Assembly: GCF_002846205.1 (NCBI RefSeq)
Contig: NZ_PHKV01000001.1
Span: 310,001 to 374,000 of the forward strand
Direction of reading: 5' to 3'
Length of the DNA: 64,000 bases
Origin: Xanthomonas prunicola
GTDB lineage: Bacteria > Pseudomonadota > Gammaproteobacteria > Xanthomonadales > Xanthomonadaceae
The notes beneath the pieces were generated by a model. The model was given only the letters and a program-made list of their open reading frames with translations, made no database searches and was not told where the DNA came from. How positions within the stretch are numbered: position 1 is the first letter of the stretch; every line of letters begins with the position of its first letter. Position numbers and translations under genes: made by a program. Positions 1 through 9,178 of the stretch are shown here, one piece after another.

Positions 1-1048
1 CGACGCGGCGTTGCGCAAAGCATGCCAGCGCGGCCAGCGAGGCATGCGGCGTGGTGCTGATGGAGTCGTTGACGTAATGGATGCCGTCCACGCTGCCGAG
101 CAACTGCAGCCGGTTCGGCAACGGACGAAAGCTCAAGGCCGCCGGCGCCAGCGCTGCCGCATCCAGGCCAAGCGCTTCCACTGCCGCGAGCACCGCGCAA
201 AGATTGCGACGGTTGTGCTCGCCCGGCAGCGGCACCTCGGCGGTATCGAAAATGGCTTGTTCACCGCGATAGACCACATCGCCACGCAAGTGCCAGCCCT
301 CGGGATGGTTGAACCACAGCACCTGGCTGTCGGGCAGCTGCAAACTGCCAAGAAACGGGTCCGCAGCGTTGAGCAAGGCGATCCGCGGCCGGCCTTCGGT
401 CACCAGCGACAGCTTGTCGCGCACATAGCGCGCCTCATCGCCATGCCAGTCCAGATGCTCGGGAAATAGATTCAGCACCAGCGCCAGCTCGGGGCGCGCG
501 CCGCTGCGTCCGACATCACCGGTTTGATAGCTGGACAACTCGATTGCCCAATACGCCGGTGGCGGCTGCGGTGCCAGCACTTCCAGCAAGGGCTGGCCGA
601 TATTGCCGACCAATGCGGTGCGATGCCCGGCCGCACGCAGCACATGCGCCAGCAGTGCCGTGGTGGTGCTCTTGCCCTTGGTGCCGGTGATGCAGATGAC
701 ACCGGGCACGCTGCCATCCGGCTGCGCGTGTTCGGCAAACCACAGCGCGGTGCCGCCAATGAATTGCGTACCCTGCGCGGCGGCGGCCAGTGCCTCGGCG
801 CGATACGGGCTGATGCCGGGCGACTTCACCACGATCTCAAACCGCCCCAACGCCTGCGCGCTGGCATCGGGTTCCACGTGCAAGGCTGCGTCTGCAAGCG
901 ATTCGAATTCGCGCGCCTCTTCAGCGTTGCAGAACACCGTCAGCGATTGGGTGGGCAGCTGCGCGCGCAGTGCGCGATACGCCGCGCGTCCTTCACGTCC
1001 CCAGCCCCACAACGCAACCGCCTTGCCTTCAAGCTGCGAAATTCGCAC
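1..1048 (-). CDS. murD2: UDP-N-acetylmuramoyl-L-alanine--L-glutamate ligase MurD2 (3' end beyond the window)
   Basis: A Mur ligase, seen as 349 codons before the window edge cuts off the C-terminal domain. The UMAG-binding loop SPGIS lies at residues 76-80 and the ATP loop GTKGKSTT at 122-129. The start is a GTG at 1048, inside the 3' end of murL with a 20-base overlap; the protein begins [10 protein letters not shown]. Classical MurD adds D-glutamate to UDP-MurNAc-L-Ala. The MurD2 variant known from Xanthomonas adds L-glutamate, which MurL then epimerises. The substrate assignment rests on the murL neighbour, not on residues I can read. Confidence 0.88.
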   Translation of the reverse strand, partial: MRISQLEGKAVALWGWGREGRAAYRALRAQLPTQSLTVFCNAEEAREFESLADAALHVEPDASAQALGRFEIVVKSPGISPYRAEALAAAAQGTQFIGGTALWFAEHAQPDGSVPGVICITGTKGKSTTTALLAHVLRAAGHRTALVGNIGQPLLEVLAPQPPPAYWAIELSSYQTGDVGRSGARPELALVLNLFPEHLDWHGDEARYVRDKLSLVTEGRPRIALLNAADPFLGSLQLPDSQVLWFNHPEGWHLRGDVVYRGEQAIFDTAEVPLPGEHNRRNLCAVLAAVEALGLDAAALAPAALSFRPLPNRLQLLGSVDGIHYVNDSISTTPHASLAALACFAQRRV

Positions 1049-2384
1049 GCACGCGCTCCCACAGCGTCGACGGAATCCGGTGCTCGCCATCGATGGCCAT
1101 GAGCGGCTCGACCTGCAGGTCCTCCGGGTCGAGCTGCGGCTGGATATCGCGGATGAAGCGCTTCACCAATGCGTCTTCCTTCCATTCGGCGCGGTTGGCC
1201 AGCACTGCCATTGCCGCGCGCGATTCGCGGCCTTCGCCCACGCATTCGAACGGCTTGTGATCCTGGAATTCCAGCAGCGCATCGTAGCCGCCTGCCTGCG
1301 TCGCATCGTCGAGCAGATTGCGCCCGAAGATGTTGACCAGCCGTGTCTTGGGCATGAAGGGTGCCAGCGCCAGAAACACGAAATGACACTTTGGGCACAC
1401 GCCGCACCAGCGATGCACCGGGCGCTCGCCCATGATGTGGAAGTTGCGATTGCAGCTGGAAAAATGCGCGTCGTAGTGATCGGTCTTGGCGAATTGCCGT
1501 GCCACGGCCAATTCGGACAGCGGCCGCAGCAACGAGTAATAACGCAGATCCGCCGCTACATGCCGTTGCACGTGATCGCCGAACGCTTGCTCGAACGCCC
1601 AGCCCTTGGACCACTGGTGATTGACCTCGCCGGTGCCGGGAATCTGGCTGCCATAACTGGCCGAACGTTCGTTGGAGAACACCACCTGGCCCACGCCGTT
1701 AAGCAGCGCTGCCAGCACCAGAATGGCCGAGTTCACCGCGGTGACCGGGATATGGCCGTTCCAGGCGCCCTGGCGATTGAGCTCGAACAATTCCGGCGCC
1801 AGCACGCGGCCGATATTGAGCACCGGCAGACCGGTGCGCTCGGCGCAGGCACGGATCAGTTGCGAGCCACCGATCCAGCTGACGGTCTGCTCCACGCCGG
1901 CCTGGCGCAGGGCCTCGATGCTGACCAAGGAATCCTTGCCACCACCGATTGCCACCAGCGCATGCTCGCGCAGCCCCAATGCCGGCGCAGAGACAGAGGC
2001 CTGCCCAGCTACCGGAAAGCGGATCTTGCCGTGCAGATTCAAGCCATTGCGGTACGCAAATTCGCCCAGGCCGTGCAGGTACACGCTTTCCACCAACGCG
2101 GCAGTCTCGGCATCGATGCTGTAACTATCGATGCCGATGTTCGGCGGCACCGCTGCCTTGAAATAACTCACGCCTGCAATCAGATGCAGCAGCTGCAACG
2201 CCTGCTGCACGGCGGTGGCATTCGCGCCGCCCAGCGCAAACGGTGCACCCGGCACCGCAACGGTCTCGACCAGTTCCGGCCCTTGATCGAAGGCATACAC
2301 CAGCGTCGCCACGCCGGTCTGCGCGTCGAGTGCGCAACGCACGAAACGGAAGGTGGAAATCTGGTGTTTGTCGAAAGCGCTCAT
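1029..2384 (-). CDS. murL: UDP-MurNAc-L-alanyl-L-glutamate epimerase MurL
   Basis: A 451-residue cytoplasmic protein matching MurL, which converts UDP-MurNAc-L-Ala-L-Glu to the D-Glu form and so replaces the usual glutamate racemase route. The reaction was described in Xanthomonas oryzae and needs ATP. Visible motifs are a PP-loop-like GGGKDS at residues 147-152 and a cysteine cluster CGVCPKC in the second half. It overlaps murD2 by 20 bases and its start overlaps the upstream membrane-protein gene by 4 bases, which suggests translational coupling. Confidence 0.9.
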   Translation of the reverse strand: MSAFDKHQISTFRFVRCALDAQTGVATLVYAFDQGPELVETVAVPGAPFALGGANATAVQQALQLLHLIAGVSYFKAAVPPNIGIDSYSIDAETAALVESVYLHGLGEFAYRNGLNLHGKIRFPVAGQASVSAPALGLREHALVAIGGGKDSLVSIEALRQAGVEQTVSWIGGSQLIRACAERTGLPVLNIGRVLAPELFELNRQGAWNGHIPVTAVNSAILVLAALLNGVGQVVFSNERSASYGSQIPGTGEVNHQWSKGWAFEQAFGDHVQRHVAADLRYYSLLRPLSELAVARQFAKTDHYDAHFSSCNRNFHIMGERPVHRWCGVCPKCHFVFLALAPFMPKTRLVNIFGRNLLDDATQAGGYDALLEFQDHKPFECVGEGRESRAAMAVLANRAEWKEDALVKRFIRDIQPQLDPEDLQVEPLMAIDGEHRIPSTLWERVRANFAA

Positions 2385-2839
2385 GGACTACCTGCAGGAA
2401 CACGTACGCGACGCAGATAACGCCGGCACAGGACATATTCAATCATGGAAAACGGCACCGCCGCCCACAGCAGTGGCAGGCAACCGATCACGAACAACAG
2501 CAGCATCACGTCCGAGCGAATCACCTTCGCATCGCCGGTGACTGCCAACGCGACCAGCAGATACAGCAGCAAGGCCGGCAAATAGCCAAGCGCACTCAAC
2601 ACCACCGTGCACAAGGCCATGCCACCAGCACGCTGCGCTGGTGCGCGTCCGGCGCGCCGACGCTGCCAGAACGCTGCGCTCCATGCGCCGATGCCGGCAG
2701 CAAGCAACGCGGGCAGCACCCACTTCAGGCTGTCGGTCCACGGCATCGGTTGCCCGGCGATGTCGATGGCGGTGGAGAACACCATCGCCACGCCACCGGC
2801 CAGCGTGCTGAGTAAAACGAACTCAGCCAGCGGGCGCAT
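2381..2839 (-). CDS. small integral membrane protein, unknown function
   Basis: 152 residues with about four hydrophobic segments (around residues 5-25, 40-55, 73-95 and 108-128) separated by a basic loop RRRAGRAPAQR. I do not recognise the family. The gene lies inside the lysC-lysA / murL / murD2 run: its start overlaps the fusion gene by 17 bases and its stop overlaps the murL start by 4. This suggests co-expression with cell-wall precursor genes, but no role can be read from the sequence. Confidence 0.75.
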   Translation of the reverse strand: MRPLAEFVLLSTLAGGVAMVFSTAIDIAGQPMPWTDSLKWVLPALLAAGIGAWSAAFWQRRRAGRAPAQRAGGMALCTVVLSALGYLPALLLYLLVALAVTGDAKVIRSDVMLLLFVIGCLPLLWAAVPFSMIEYVLCRRYLRRVRVPAGSP

Positions 2840-5432
2840 CGATCACCTCTTCGCGCGGCAGCTCGCGTTGGTTGTAGGTGCTGGCCATCGAATAGCCGTA
2901 CGCGCCGGCGTCGGCCACCAGCACCACATCGCCCGGCGCGGTGGCCACAGGCAGGCTGCGGCGCTTGCCGAACACATCCGACGATTCACAGATCGGCCCA
3001 ACGATATCGAACGTGCCATCGGCCGGCGCGTCGAGCTGGCTGAGATTTTCGATATCGTGCCAGGCGTCGTACAACGCTGGGCGAATCAACGTGTTCATGC
3101 CCGCATCCAGGCCCACACGCTGTACGCCATCCTTTTCGATCACCTGGGTGACGCTGGCCAGCAGCACGCCGGCTTCGGCCACCAGGTAGCGACCCGGCTC
3201 GATCGCCAGGCGGTAGCCCGGATGCACGGCCTTGACCTCGGCCAGGCCCTTGGCCCACACATCCAGATCGAACGGCTCGTCTTCGGCGCTGTACGGAATC
3301 GGCAGGCCGCCACCGATATCGATGGTCTCCACCGTGCCGATACGGCGCGCGAAGCCAGCCAGTTCGTCGTACATCATCCGCCAGTGCTCGCCAGTCTCCA
3401 CGCCACTGCCCAGGTGCGCATGCACGCCGGTGATGGTGACCTCCAACGTGCGCGCCACTTCAACGAACTCATCCACGCGCGTAGACGACAGCCCGAACTT
3501 GGAAGCCTTGCCGCCGGTGTTGACCTTCTCGTGATGGCCGTCTCCGTGCCCCAGGTCGATGCGCAGCCACACGTTGCGGCCGCGGAATACCTCCGGCCAG
3601 CGCCGCAACGCTTCGACGTTGTCCACGGTGACGGTCACGCCCAGCGCGAATCCGGCTTCGTACTCGGCCTTCGGCGCGAAACTCGGGGTGAACAGCACGC
3701 GCCGCGGCGACAGCTCCGGCAAGGTATCGAACACGCGGCGCAATTCACCATGCGAGACGCATTCCAGCCCGAAACCGGCCTGTTCCATCGCCATCAGGAT
3801 CGCAGGATGCGCGTTGGCCTTGATCGCGTAATAACGCTGATCCACAGCGGCAATCTGCGCCAGCGCATGCGCACGCGCACGCACGGTGGGCAGGTGGTAC
3901 GCGTAGCGCGGCGTACCGGCCTTGGACAGCCACAATAGATGCGCGCGCTCGGCATGCCACCACGGCGTGGGCCGCGGACGCACCGAGCCGATGATCTCGC
4001 GCCAGCGCGGGCCGAATACATCGCCTTCGCTGACTGGCATCGCACCGCTGTCGATCAGTTCCGCATGCAGGATCGGCAGCAAGCCGTCTGCATCGGATTC
4101 GTCGATGACGAAGGTCAGGTTCAAGTCGTTGGACGACTGCGAAATCATGTGCACGCGTTCCTGCCCGAACGTGGCCCACACGTCGGAGAGCTTGTGCAGC
4201 AGCGAGCGCATGCCGCGCCCGACCAGGGTGATGGCCGCGCACGGGACAATGATCTTGACCTTGCAGATCTGCGACAGATCCGCCGACAACGCCGCCAGCA
4301 CATCGGTGTTGACCAGATTTTCCGAAGGATCCAACGACACGGTGACGTTGGTCTCGGCCGAACCGATCAAATCCACCGACAGCCCATGCTTCTTGAACAG
4401 AGTGAACACGTCTGCCAGGAAGCCGACCTGCTGCCACATGCCGATGCCTTCCATGGACACCAGCACGATGCCGTTGCGGCGGCTGATCGCCTTGACGCCC
4501 AACACCGGCTCGGCATTGCCGTCGATGCTGGTGCCAGGCAGGTCGGGGCGCTCGGTATCCAGGATCGCCATCGGCACGCCGGAATCGCGGCACGGCTTGA
4601 TCGACCGCGGATGCAGCACCTTGGCGCCGGTGGTGGCGATTTCCTGCGCTTCGTAATAGTCCAGCCGGGTCAGCAGGCGCGCGTCCGGCACTTCTTTCGG
4701 GTTGGCGCTGAACATGCCGGGCACGTCGGTCCAGATTTCCACTCGGCTGGCGCCGAGCAACGCGCCGAAGTACGCCGCCGAAGTGTCCGAACCGCCGCGG
4801 CCCAGAATCGCGGTGCCGCCGTCGGCGTGCCGCGAAATGAAGCCCTGGGTGATCAACAAGCGCGTGGGCTGCGCAGCGAAACGCGCGCGCCAATCAGCGT
4901 CGGACTGCCACTGGCACGACACCGACAAGCGCCTGGACCATTCGCTCTGATTGGGCTGCGGCGGCAACGCCGACAACCACTGGCGCGCATCCAGCCAGCC
5001 CATGTCCAGGCCGCTGGCATGCAGATACGCCGCACCGATGGTGGACGACAGCAACTCACCCTGCCCCAACACCTCGGCCTGCCAATCCAGCGTGCGCGCT
5101 GCAGCGCGCACGTCGCCAAGCAATGCGTGCAGTGCGGCCAGCCGCTCGCCCAGCACCGCATCGGCGTCCAGCTCGAGCTCGGCCAAAAACTCTCGATGGC
5201 GTTGTTCCAGTGCTGCCACGCGCTGTGCGCTGTCGGCAGCGCCATCGGCAATGGCGGTGAGCTCGTTGGTCACGCCCGACAATGCGGACACCACCACCAG
5301 CACGCGACCGCCGGTTTCGCTCGCCCGTTTGCTCGCCAGTTTTCCAATCGTGTCCCAGCGATGACGACGCGACACCGAGGTGCCGCCGAACTTGAGGACG
5401 ATCCAACGATCGGTAGAGTGGGGAGCTGACAT
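2823..5432 (-). CDS. lysA: bifunctional aspartate kinase / diaminopimelate decarboxylase
   Basis: 869 residues joining the first and last enzymes of the DAP-lysine pathway. The N-terminal aspartokinase has KFGGTS at residues 14-19, GRGGSDTSA near 211-219 and ACT-type regulatory sequence from about 325 to 460. The C-terminal half is a fold-III PLP decarboxylase, with the PLP lysine in YAIKAN (K538) and GPICESSDVFG near the end. Fused LysC-LysA proteins are known in Xanthomonas and Xylella. The position beside murL and murD2 fits a supply of meso-DAP and lysine for the wall. The ACT region may give lysine feedback, which is inferred from the family. Confidence 0.95.
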   Translation of the reverse strand: MSAPHSTDRWIVLKFGGTSVSRRHRWDTIGKLASKRASETGGRVLVVVSALSGVTNELTAIADGAADSAQRVAALEQRHREFLAELELDADAVLGERLAALHALLGDVRAAARTLDWQAEVLGQGELLSSTIGAAYLHASGLDMGWLDARQWLSALPPQPNQSEWSRRLSVSCQWQSDADWRARFAAQPTRLLITQGFISRHADGGTAILGRGGSDTSAAYFGALLGASRVEIWTDVPGMFSANPKEVPDARLLTRLDYYEAQEIATTGAKVLHPRSIKPCRDSGVPMAILDTERPDLPGTSIDGNAEPVLGVKAISRRNGIVLVSMEGIGMWQQVGFLADVFTLFKKHGLSVDLIGSAETNVTVSLDPSENLVNTDVLAALSADLSQICKVKIIVPCAAITLVGRGMRSLLHKLSDVWATFGQERVHMISQSSNDLNLTFVIDESDADGLLPILHAELIDSGAMPVSEGDVFGPRWREIIGSVRPRPTPWWHAERAHLLWLSKAGTPRYAYHLPTVRARAHALAQIAAVDQRYYAIKANAHPAILMAMEQAGFGLECVSHGELRRVFDTLPELSPRRVLFTPSFAPKAEYEAGFALGVTVTVDNVEALRRWPEVFRGRNVWLRIDLGHGDGHHEKVNTGGKASKFGLSSTRVDEFVEVARTLEVTITGVHAHLGSGVETGEHWRMMYDELAGFARRIGTVETIDIGGGLPIPYSAEDEPFDLDVWAKGLAEVKAVHPGYRLAIEPGRYLVAEAGVLLASVTQVIEKDGVQRVGLDAGMNTLIRPALYDAWHDIENLSQLDAPADGTFDIVGPICESSDVFGKRRSLPVATAPGDVVLVADAGAYGYSMASTYNQRELPREEVIDAPAG

Positions 5433-5614
5433 TGAGATAGGTGTTTAGGATGGGGGAAAGATGCCCGGTACGCCGAGCGGAACTTCCGATTCTACTGCCA
5501 ATGCCGCTCGCATGACCCCGCGTGCGATCACAGCGCGCGGGTCGCCACGTCCACTGCCGCATCGGTTTGCACTGCAACCATCGGCGCCCCTTCTTTCGAC
5601 GAGATTTAGCCGCC

Positions 5615-6493
5615 ATGAGCAAGCACCGCTATCTGCAACTGGATGTTTTCGCCGGCCAGGCCGGCAGCGGCAACCCGCTGGGCGTGGTCTTCCAGGCAGA
5701 GACGTTGGCGTCCGAGCAGATGCAGCAGATTGCCGCGTGGCTGAACCTGTCGGAGACGATCTTCTTCCTGCCGGTCAGCGTGCCCGATGCCGACTATCAC
5801 ATCCGCATCTTCACTCCACGCGCCGAGCTGCCGTTTGCCGGCCACCCCAGCGTCGGCGCGGCGTGGGCAGCGGTGACCCACGGCGTGACCGCCTACAAAC
5901 CCGACGGCCAGCTTCGCCAGCAATGCGCGGCCGGCGTGCTGCCGGTAGAGGTATTCGACCGGCACGGCGCCTTGTTGGTGCGGCTACGCGCGCCGCGCGC
6001 ACGCGCCATCGACACAGGTGATACGTACGCCGACGCGTTGCACGCGGCCTGCGCCGAGCTGCGCGTGGGTCTACAGCCGGCTGCGCTCTGGAACAACGGC
6101 CCGAACTGGTGGTTGCTGGAATTGGCCGACGCGCAGGCGGTACGGCAGGCAACCCCGGACCTTGCCGCCATTGCCCGCCTGACCCAGGCCAGCGCCGCCA
6201 CCGGGCTGGCGATCTACGCGCCCCTGCACGACGGCCAAGCAGACCTCGTGGTTCGCGCCTTCTGCCCCGGCGATGGCATTCCCGAAGACCCTGTCACTGG
6301 CAGCGCCAATGCCTGCATTGCCGCCCGCCTGCATGGCGAAGGCCGCCTGCCCGGGGCGCAATCGCGCTATGTCGCCAGCCAGGGTCGCGAGGTCGGCCGC
6401 GATGGCCGCGTCCATATCGAGGTGGACGAGCATGGCGAAGTTTGGATCGGCGGAACGACGCTGCAGGTGATCGATGGCCGCATCGATTGGTAA
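5615..6493 (+). CDS. PhzF-family isomerase/epimerase (first of two)
   Basis: 292 residues with the PhzF/DapF-like fold. The conserved N-terminus YLQLDVFAGQAGSGNPLGVV, the catalytic glutamate in NLSETIFF (E47) and GHPSVGAA are visible. The C-terminal half has DPVTGSANAC, the other hallmark of the family. PhzF proteins isomerise small dihydro-aromatic or amino-acid-like substrates, but no phenazine genes lie nearby and the substrate is unknown. The ATG at 5615 is chosen because longer in-frame starts add unconserved sequence. A paralogue follows 31 bases downstream. Confidence 0.9.
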   Translation: MSKHRYLQLDVFAGQAGSGNPLGVVFQAETLASEQMQQIAAWLNLSETIFFLPVSVPDADYHIRIFTPRAELPFAGHPSVGAAWAAVTHGVTAYKPDGQLRQQCAAGVLPVEVFDRHGALLVRLRAPRARAIDTGDTYADALHAACAELRVGLQPAALWNNGPNWWLLELADAQAVRQATPDLAAIARLTQASAATGLAIYAPLHDGQADLVVRAFCPGDGIPEDPVTGSANACIAARLHGEGRLPGAQSRYVASQGREVGRDGRVHIEVDEHGEVWIGGTTLQVIDGRIDW

Positions 6494-6524
6494 GCTGCTG
6501 CGCCCTTCCTGCGGATCGACGCGC

Positions 6525-7406
6525 ATGACCACTCGCCGCTTCCTGCAACTGGATGTGTTTTCCGCCCGCCCCGGCAGCGGCAATCCGTTGGCCGTGGTGC
6601 TGGATGCCCAGGGTCTGGACGATGCGGCGATGCAGGCCATCGCGCGTTGGACCAAACTGCCGGAAACCACCTTTGTGTTCCCATCCGAAAACGCGCACGG
6701 CAGCTACCGGCTGCGTATGTTTTCGCCGCAAAAAGAGGTGCCGTTTGCCGGCCATCCCAGTGTGGGCACCGCCCATGCCGTACTTGAAGCTGGCTTGGCT
6801 GCACCGGTCGATGGCGTGTTGGTACAGGATGGCATCGCCGGTCAGTTACCGCTGCGTGTGGATCAGCGCAACGGTCGCCGCAGCATCGCAATCCGCACGC
6901 CGCGCGCGCGCGTTGCCGAGCAGGTGCACGCCGACGACACGCGCCTGCGCGATGCGTTGCATGGTTGGCCGTTGGGCACGTTGCCGCCTGCGCTGATGGA
7001 CGGCGGCCGCACATGGTGGGTGGTGGAACTGGGCAGCGAAGCCGCGCTGCGCGGCCTGCAACCGGATTGGGACGCGATCGCTGCATTGGCCGAATCCACC
7101 GGCAGCATGGGGGTATTTGCCTATGCCCGCGCCGCCGTACCGGGCGCCTACGATCTGGCGGTGCGCGCTTTCGTCGGCAATGGCCGGCGCTTCGAAGATG
7201 CGGCATCGGGCGCGGCCAATGCGGTGCTCGCCGCATGGCTGGACAGCCGTCACGCGTTGCCCGGCACCGATCGCCGCTACGTGGTGAGCCAGGGCCGCGA
7301 AATTGGCTTCGACGCCCTGCTGGAACTGCATATCGATGCCGACGGCGACGTATGGTCGGGCGGCCAGGTCCAGACGGTGATTCGCGGCACGCTGGATTGG
7401 GCGTAG
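6525..7406 (+). CDS. PhzF-family isomerase/epimerase (second of two)
   Basis: 293 residues, clearly paralogous to the preceding gene: it begins MTTRRFLQLDVFSARPGSGN, has the catalytic glutamate at the same position (E47 in KLPETTF) and GHPSVGTA. Its C-terminal motif reads EDAASGAANAV where the first copy has DPVTGSANA, so the second active-site loop has diverged. This may mean a different substrate. The ATG at 6525 aligns with the start of the upstream paralogue. Confidence 0.9.
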   Translation: MTTRRFLQLDVFSARPGSGNPLAVVLDAQGLDDAAMQAIARWTKLPETTFVFPSENAHGSYRLRMFSPQKEVPFAGHPSVGTAHAVLEAGLAAPVDGVLVQDGIAGQLPLRVDQRNGRRSIAIRTPRARVAEQVHADDTRLRDALHGWPLGTLPPALMDGGRTWWVVELGSEAALRGLQPDWDAIAALAESTGSMGVFAYARAAVPGAYDLAVRAFVGNGRRFEDAASGAANAVLAAWLDSRHALPGTDRRYVVSQGREIGFDALLELHIDADGDVWSGGQVQTVIRGTLDWA

Positions 7407-7590
7407 AGCGGGTAACAAGATTGCCGCGCGGGATTCAAGACAGAGCCGCACCCTGCCTGCCAGTGCAGCTCGGTGAAGGGTCATGACCGGTGCGCCAATG
7501 GTCAGACGCGTGCGATGCAGCACAGTGCATCGCTTCGATCAAAACCTCCAGGCGCTACCACAGCGCACCACTGCAGCCGCAATCATTGCC

Positions 7591-7630
7591 TCAAAAACAA
7601 GAACGCTGCGGTTGCCCGCAGCGCTCTTGT
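7591..7630 (-). terminator. rho-independent terminator of the glycine-zipper gene
   Basis: Inverted arms 7597-7611 and 7616-7630 form a 15-base stem with one mismatch around a TTGC loop. On the minus strand the stem is followed by a TTTTT run (7593-7597), about 50 bases beyond the stop of the gene at 7680-8279. Confidence 0.8.
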
Positions 7631-7679
7631 TCACCCCGATGCCGCAATCAACTAGCGGCACCAATGCCTCAGCAATTGA

Positions 7680-8279
7680 TCAGTCAGGGCGCACGTCGAC
7701 GCGCACCCGGATGCGGTCGCCCGGGTTGTAATCGCTATGCGTGTGATACGTACGGCCAGCGTATTCGTAGGTCACGTCATAGCCATCCACGCGGTCGCGT
7801 TCGCGGCGGTACGACACCGGCTCGCAGACCCTGACGTTTCCCTGGTAAGTCCGGTTGTTGGCTTCATAGATAGAACGGCCCGCTGCGACACCCGCCATGG
7901 TGCCCACGGCGGTACCCACCAGACGACCGTTGCCGCCGCCGACTTGGCTGCCCAGCACTGCGCCCGCGATACCGCCGATGACACTGGCGACACCGCGATT
8001 GGACACACCGGACTGGCCGTAGCCGCCGTCGCGGTAGTAGCCGCCGTTGCTGGTGTAGTAACCGTCGGCAGGACGGTCGTAGCAACGTTCGCTGGTGCGT
8101 TCGTTGTACGAATCGGCAACGATGATCGGATCCACGCGCACGACGCGCGCATATTCGTAACGACCATCCTCGTAGCCGCTGCGGCCGTAATTGCTGTAGC
8201 CGCTGTCATAGCGCTGTGCCGTGGCGTTACCCGCCACGACCAGACCCATCACCAGAGCACCAAGCACGAGAGTTTTCAT
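7680..8279 (-). CDS. glycine-zipper 2TM-domain envelope protein
   Basis: 199 residues with a Sec signal peptide (MKTLVLGALVMGLVVAGNATA). A Tyr/Gly/Ser-rich region follows, then a glycine-zipper segment at about residues 98-133 (GVASVIGGIAGAVLGSQVGG, later GTAVGTMAGVAAG), and a basic C-terminal domain. This matches the 17-kDa surface antigen / glycine-zipper 2TM family, usually outer-membrane associated and of poorly known function. There is no lipobox cysteine after the signal. The start at 8279 places the signal peptide at the N-terminus. It is followed by its own terminator and appears monocistronic. Confidence 0.82.
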   Translation of the reverse strand: MKTLVLGALVMGLVVAGNATAQRYDSGYSNYGRSGYEDGRYEYARVVRVDPIIVADSYNERTSERCYDRPADGYYTSNGGYYRDGGYGQSGVSNRGVASVIGGIAGAVLGSQVGGGNGRLVGTAVGTMAGVAAGRSIYEANNRTYQGNVRVCEPVSYRRERDRVDGYDVTYEYAGRTYHTHSDYNPGDRIRVRVDVRPD

Positions 8280-8431
8280 TGCGGCAGCTTCATAGGGAGG
8301 ACACGCTGCCGATGCTCGGCCTGTGCCAGTGAAACCGCCCTGAACCAAACCGGTCTCAAAAAGCCCTATTCAGGTTGCCGCCAGCTGCGCGCGCCGTGCG
8401 CGTGTGCCGGCGCGTCGCAGCGGTGTCGGCG

Positions 8432-8866
8432 TCAGCTGGAAAACTCGGTTTCCAGGCTGATCGGCACAGCGCTCAGCGCCTTGGACACCGGGCAATTTTT
8501 CTTGGCGGCATCGGCCAGCTCACGGAACTTGGCTTCGTCGATGCCCGGCACGACGGCCTTGAGCGTGAGACGGATCTGCGACAACTGCGGGCCGCCTTCC
8601 ATCGACAAATCCACATCCGCGCGCGTATCCAACGAGGTCGGCGGAAAACCAGCCTCGGTCAACTGCGCAGACAACGCCATGGTGAAACAGCCGGCATGCG
8701 CGGCGGCGATGAGCTCTTCCGGATTGGTGCCCTTCTCATCGCCGAAGCGGCTGCTGAAGGCATAACGGGTGTCGTCCATCAAGCCGCTCTGCGGCGTGCT
8801 GAGCTTACCCTTGCCAGTCTTGAGGTCGCCTTCCCAGTGAGCGGTGGCGTAACGTGAAATACCCAT
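8432..8866 (-). CDS. osmC: OsmC-family peroxiredoxin
   Basis: 144 residues, the usual OsmC length. The paired redox cysteines are C60 in AHAGCFTMAL and C125 in KKNCPVSKAL, and EELIAAAHAGC is the family signature. OsmC enzymes reduce organic hydroperoxides in the cytoplasm and are commonly stress-induced. The gene stands alone, with a genus-type repeat upstream. I see no recognisable operator in its leader. Confidence 0.93.
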   Translation of the reverse strand: MGISRYATAHWEGDLKTGKGKLSTPQSGLMDDTRYAFSSRFGDEKGTNPEELIAAAHAGCFTMALSAQLTEAGFPPTSLDTRADVDLSMEGGPQLSQIRLTLKAVVPGIDEAKFRELADAAKKNCPVSKALSAVPISLETEFSS

Positions 8867-8929
8867 TGCGATCTCCTGCGCTGAAAGGAGCCGTCACGAT
8901 AGGTGAGTGGGTGTTAGCCGGTGGTGCTG

Positions 8930-8965
8930 GAATCGGCAATGGGGAATGAGGAATCGCAAGAGCAG
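8930..8965. repeat. single arm of the GGGAATCG-type intergenic repeat
   Basis: A run of GGAATCGG/CAATGGGG/AATGAGG/AATCGCAAGAGC units. The end AATCGCAAGAGC recurs, inverted, at the right arm of the pilT-pilU spacer (16289-16303). Two separated loci sharing this edge suggest a defined family and not chance. Confidence 0.6.
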
Positions 8966-9103
8966 ATCGCCAGGTGCATCCGACAGCCTGCGACTGCTGG
9001 TTCGCACTGACTGAGTTGCGCAACGAACGCGACCGCGCAGCGGACCAAGGTACGCATTCGGCAAAAAGCTGCTGTCTCTTCGCAATCAACGCTTCATAGA
9101 TCA

Positions 9104-9133
9104 AAGGCGACCGCGCGTTGGGTGCGCGGTCGC
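9104..9133 (-). terminator. possible terminator downstream of pyrB
   Basis: A perfect 10-base stem (9107-9116 with 9124-9133) lies 46 bases past the pyrB stop. On the minus strand it is followed by only CTTTGATC, so the T tract is weak and the call is tentative. Confidence 0.45.
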
Positions 9134-9178
9134 GTTGCCGCTTTTGGAGCGGCTAACACCCCTAATGTCCAGCCGTTT

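Larger units (their letters stand above)
8867..9178. other. intergenic region between osmC and pyrB
   Basis: 312 bases without a convincing gene. It holds one arm of the GGAATCGGCAATGGGGAATG repeat near 8930-8965 and an inverted repeat at 9107-9133. I see no start/RBS/coding pattern in the remainder. Confidence 0.6.

Noticed and set aside
603..2420. A 605-codon open frame on the plus strand opposite murD2 and murL.
   Set aside because: It is antisense to two recognised genes, has His/Arg/Ala-rich composition and no family motifs. GC-rich codon bias keeps such opposite frames open.
3939..5429. A 496-codon plus-strand frame opposite the lysC-lysA fusion.
   Set aside because: Low-information Arg/His/Gln-rich translation with no ribosome-binding site, lying wholly within a confident gene.
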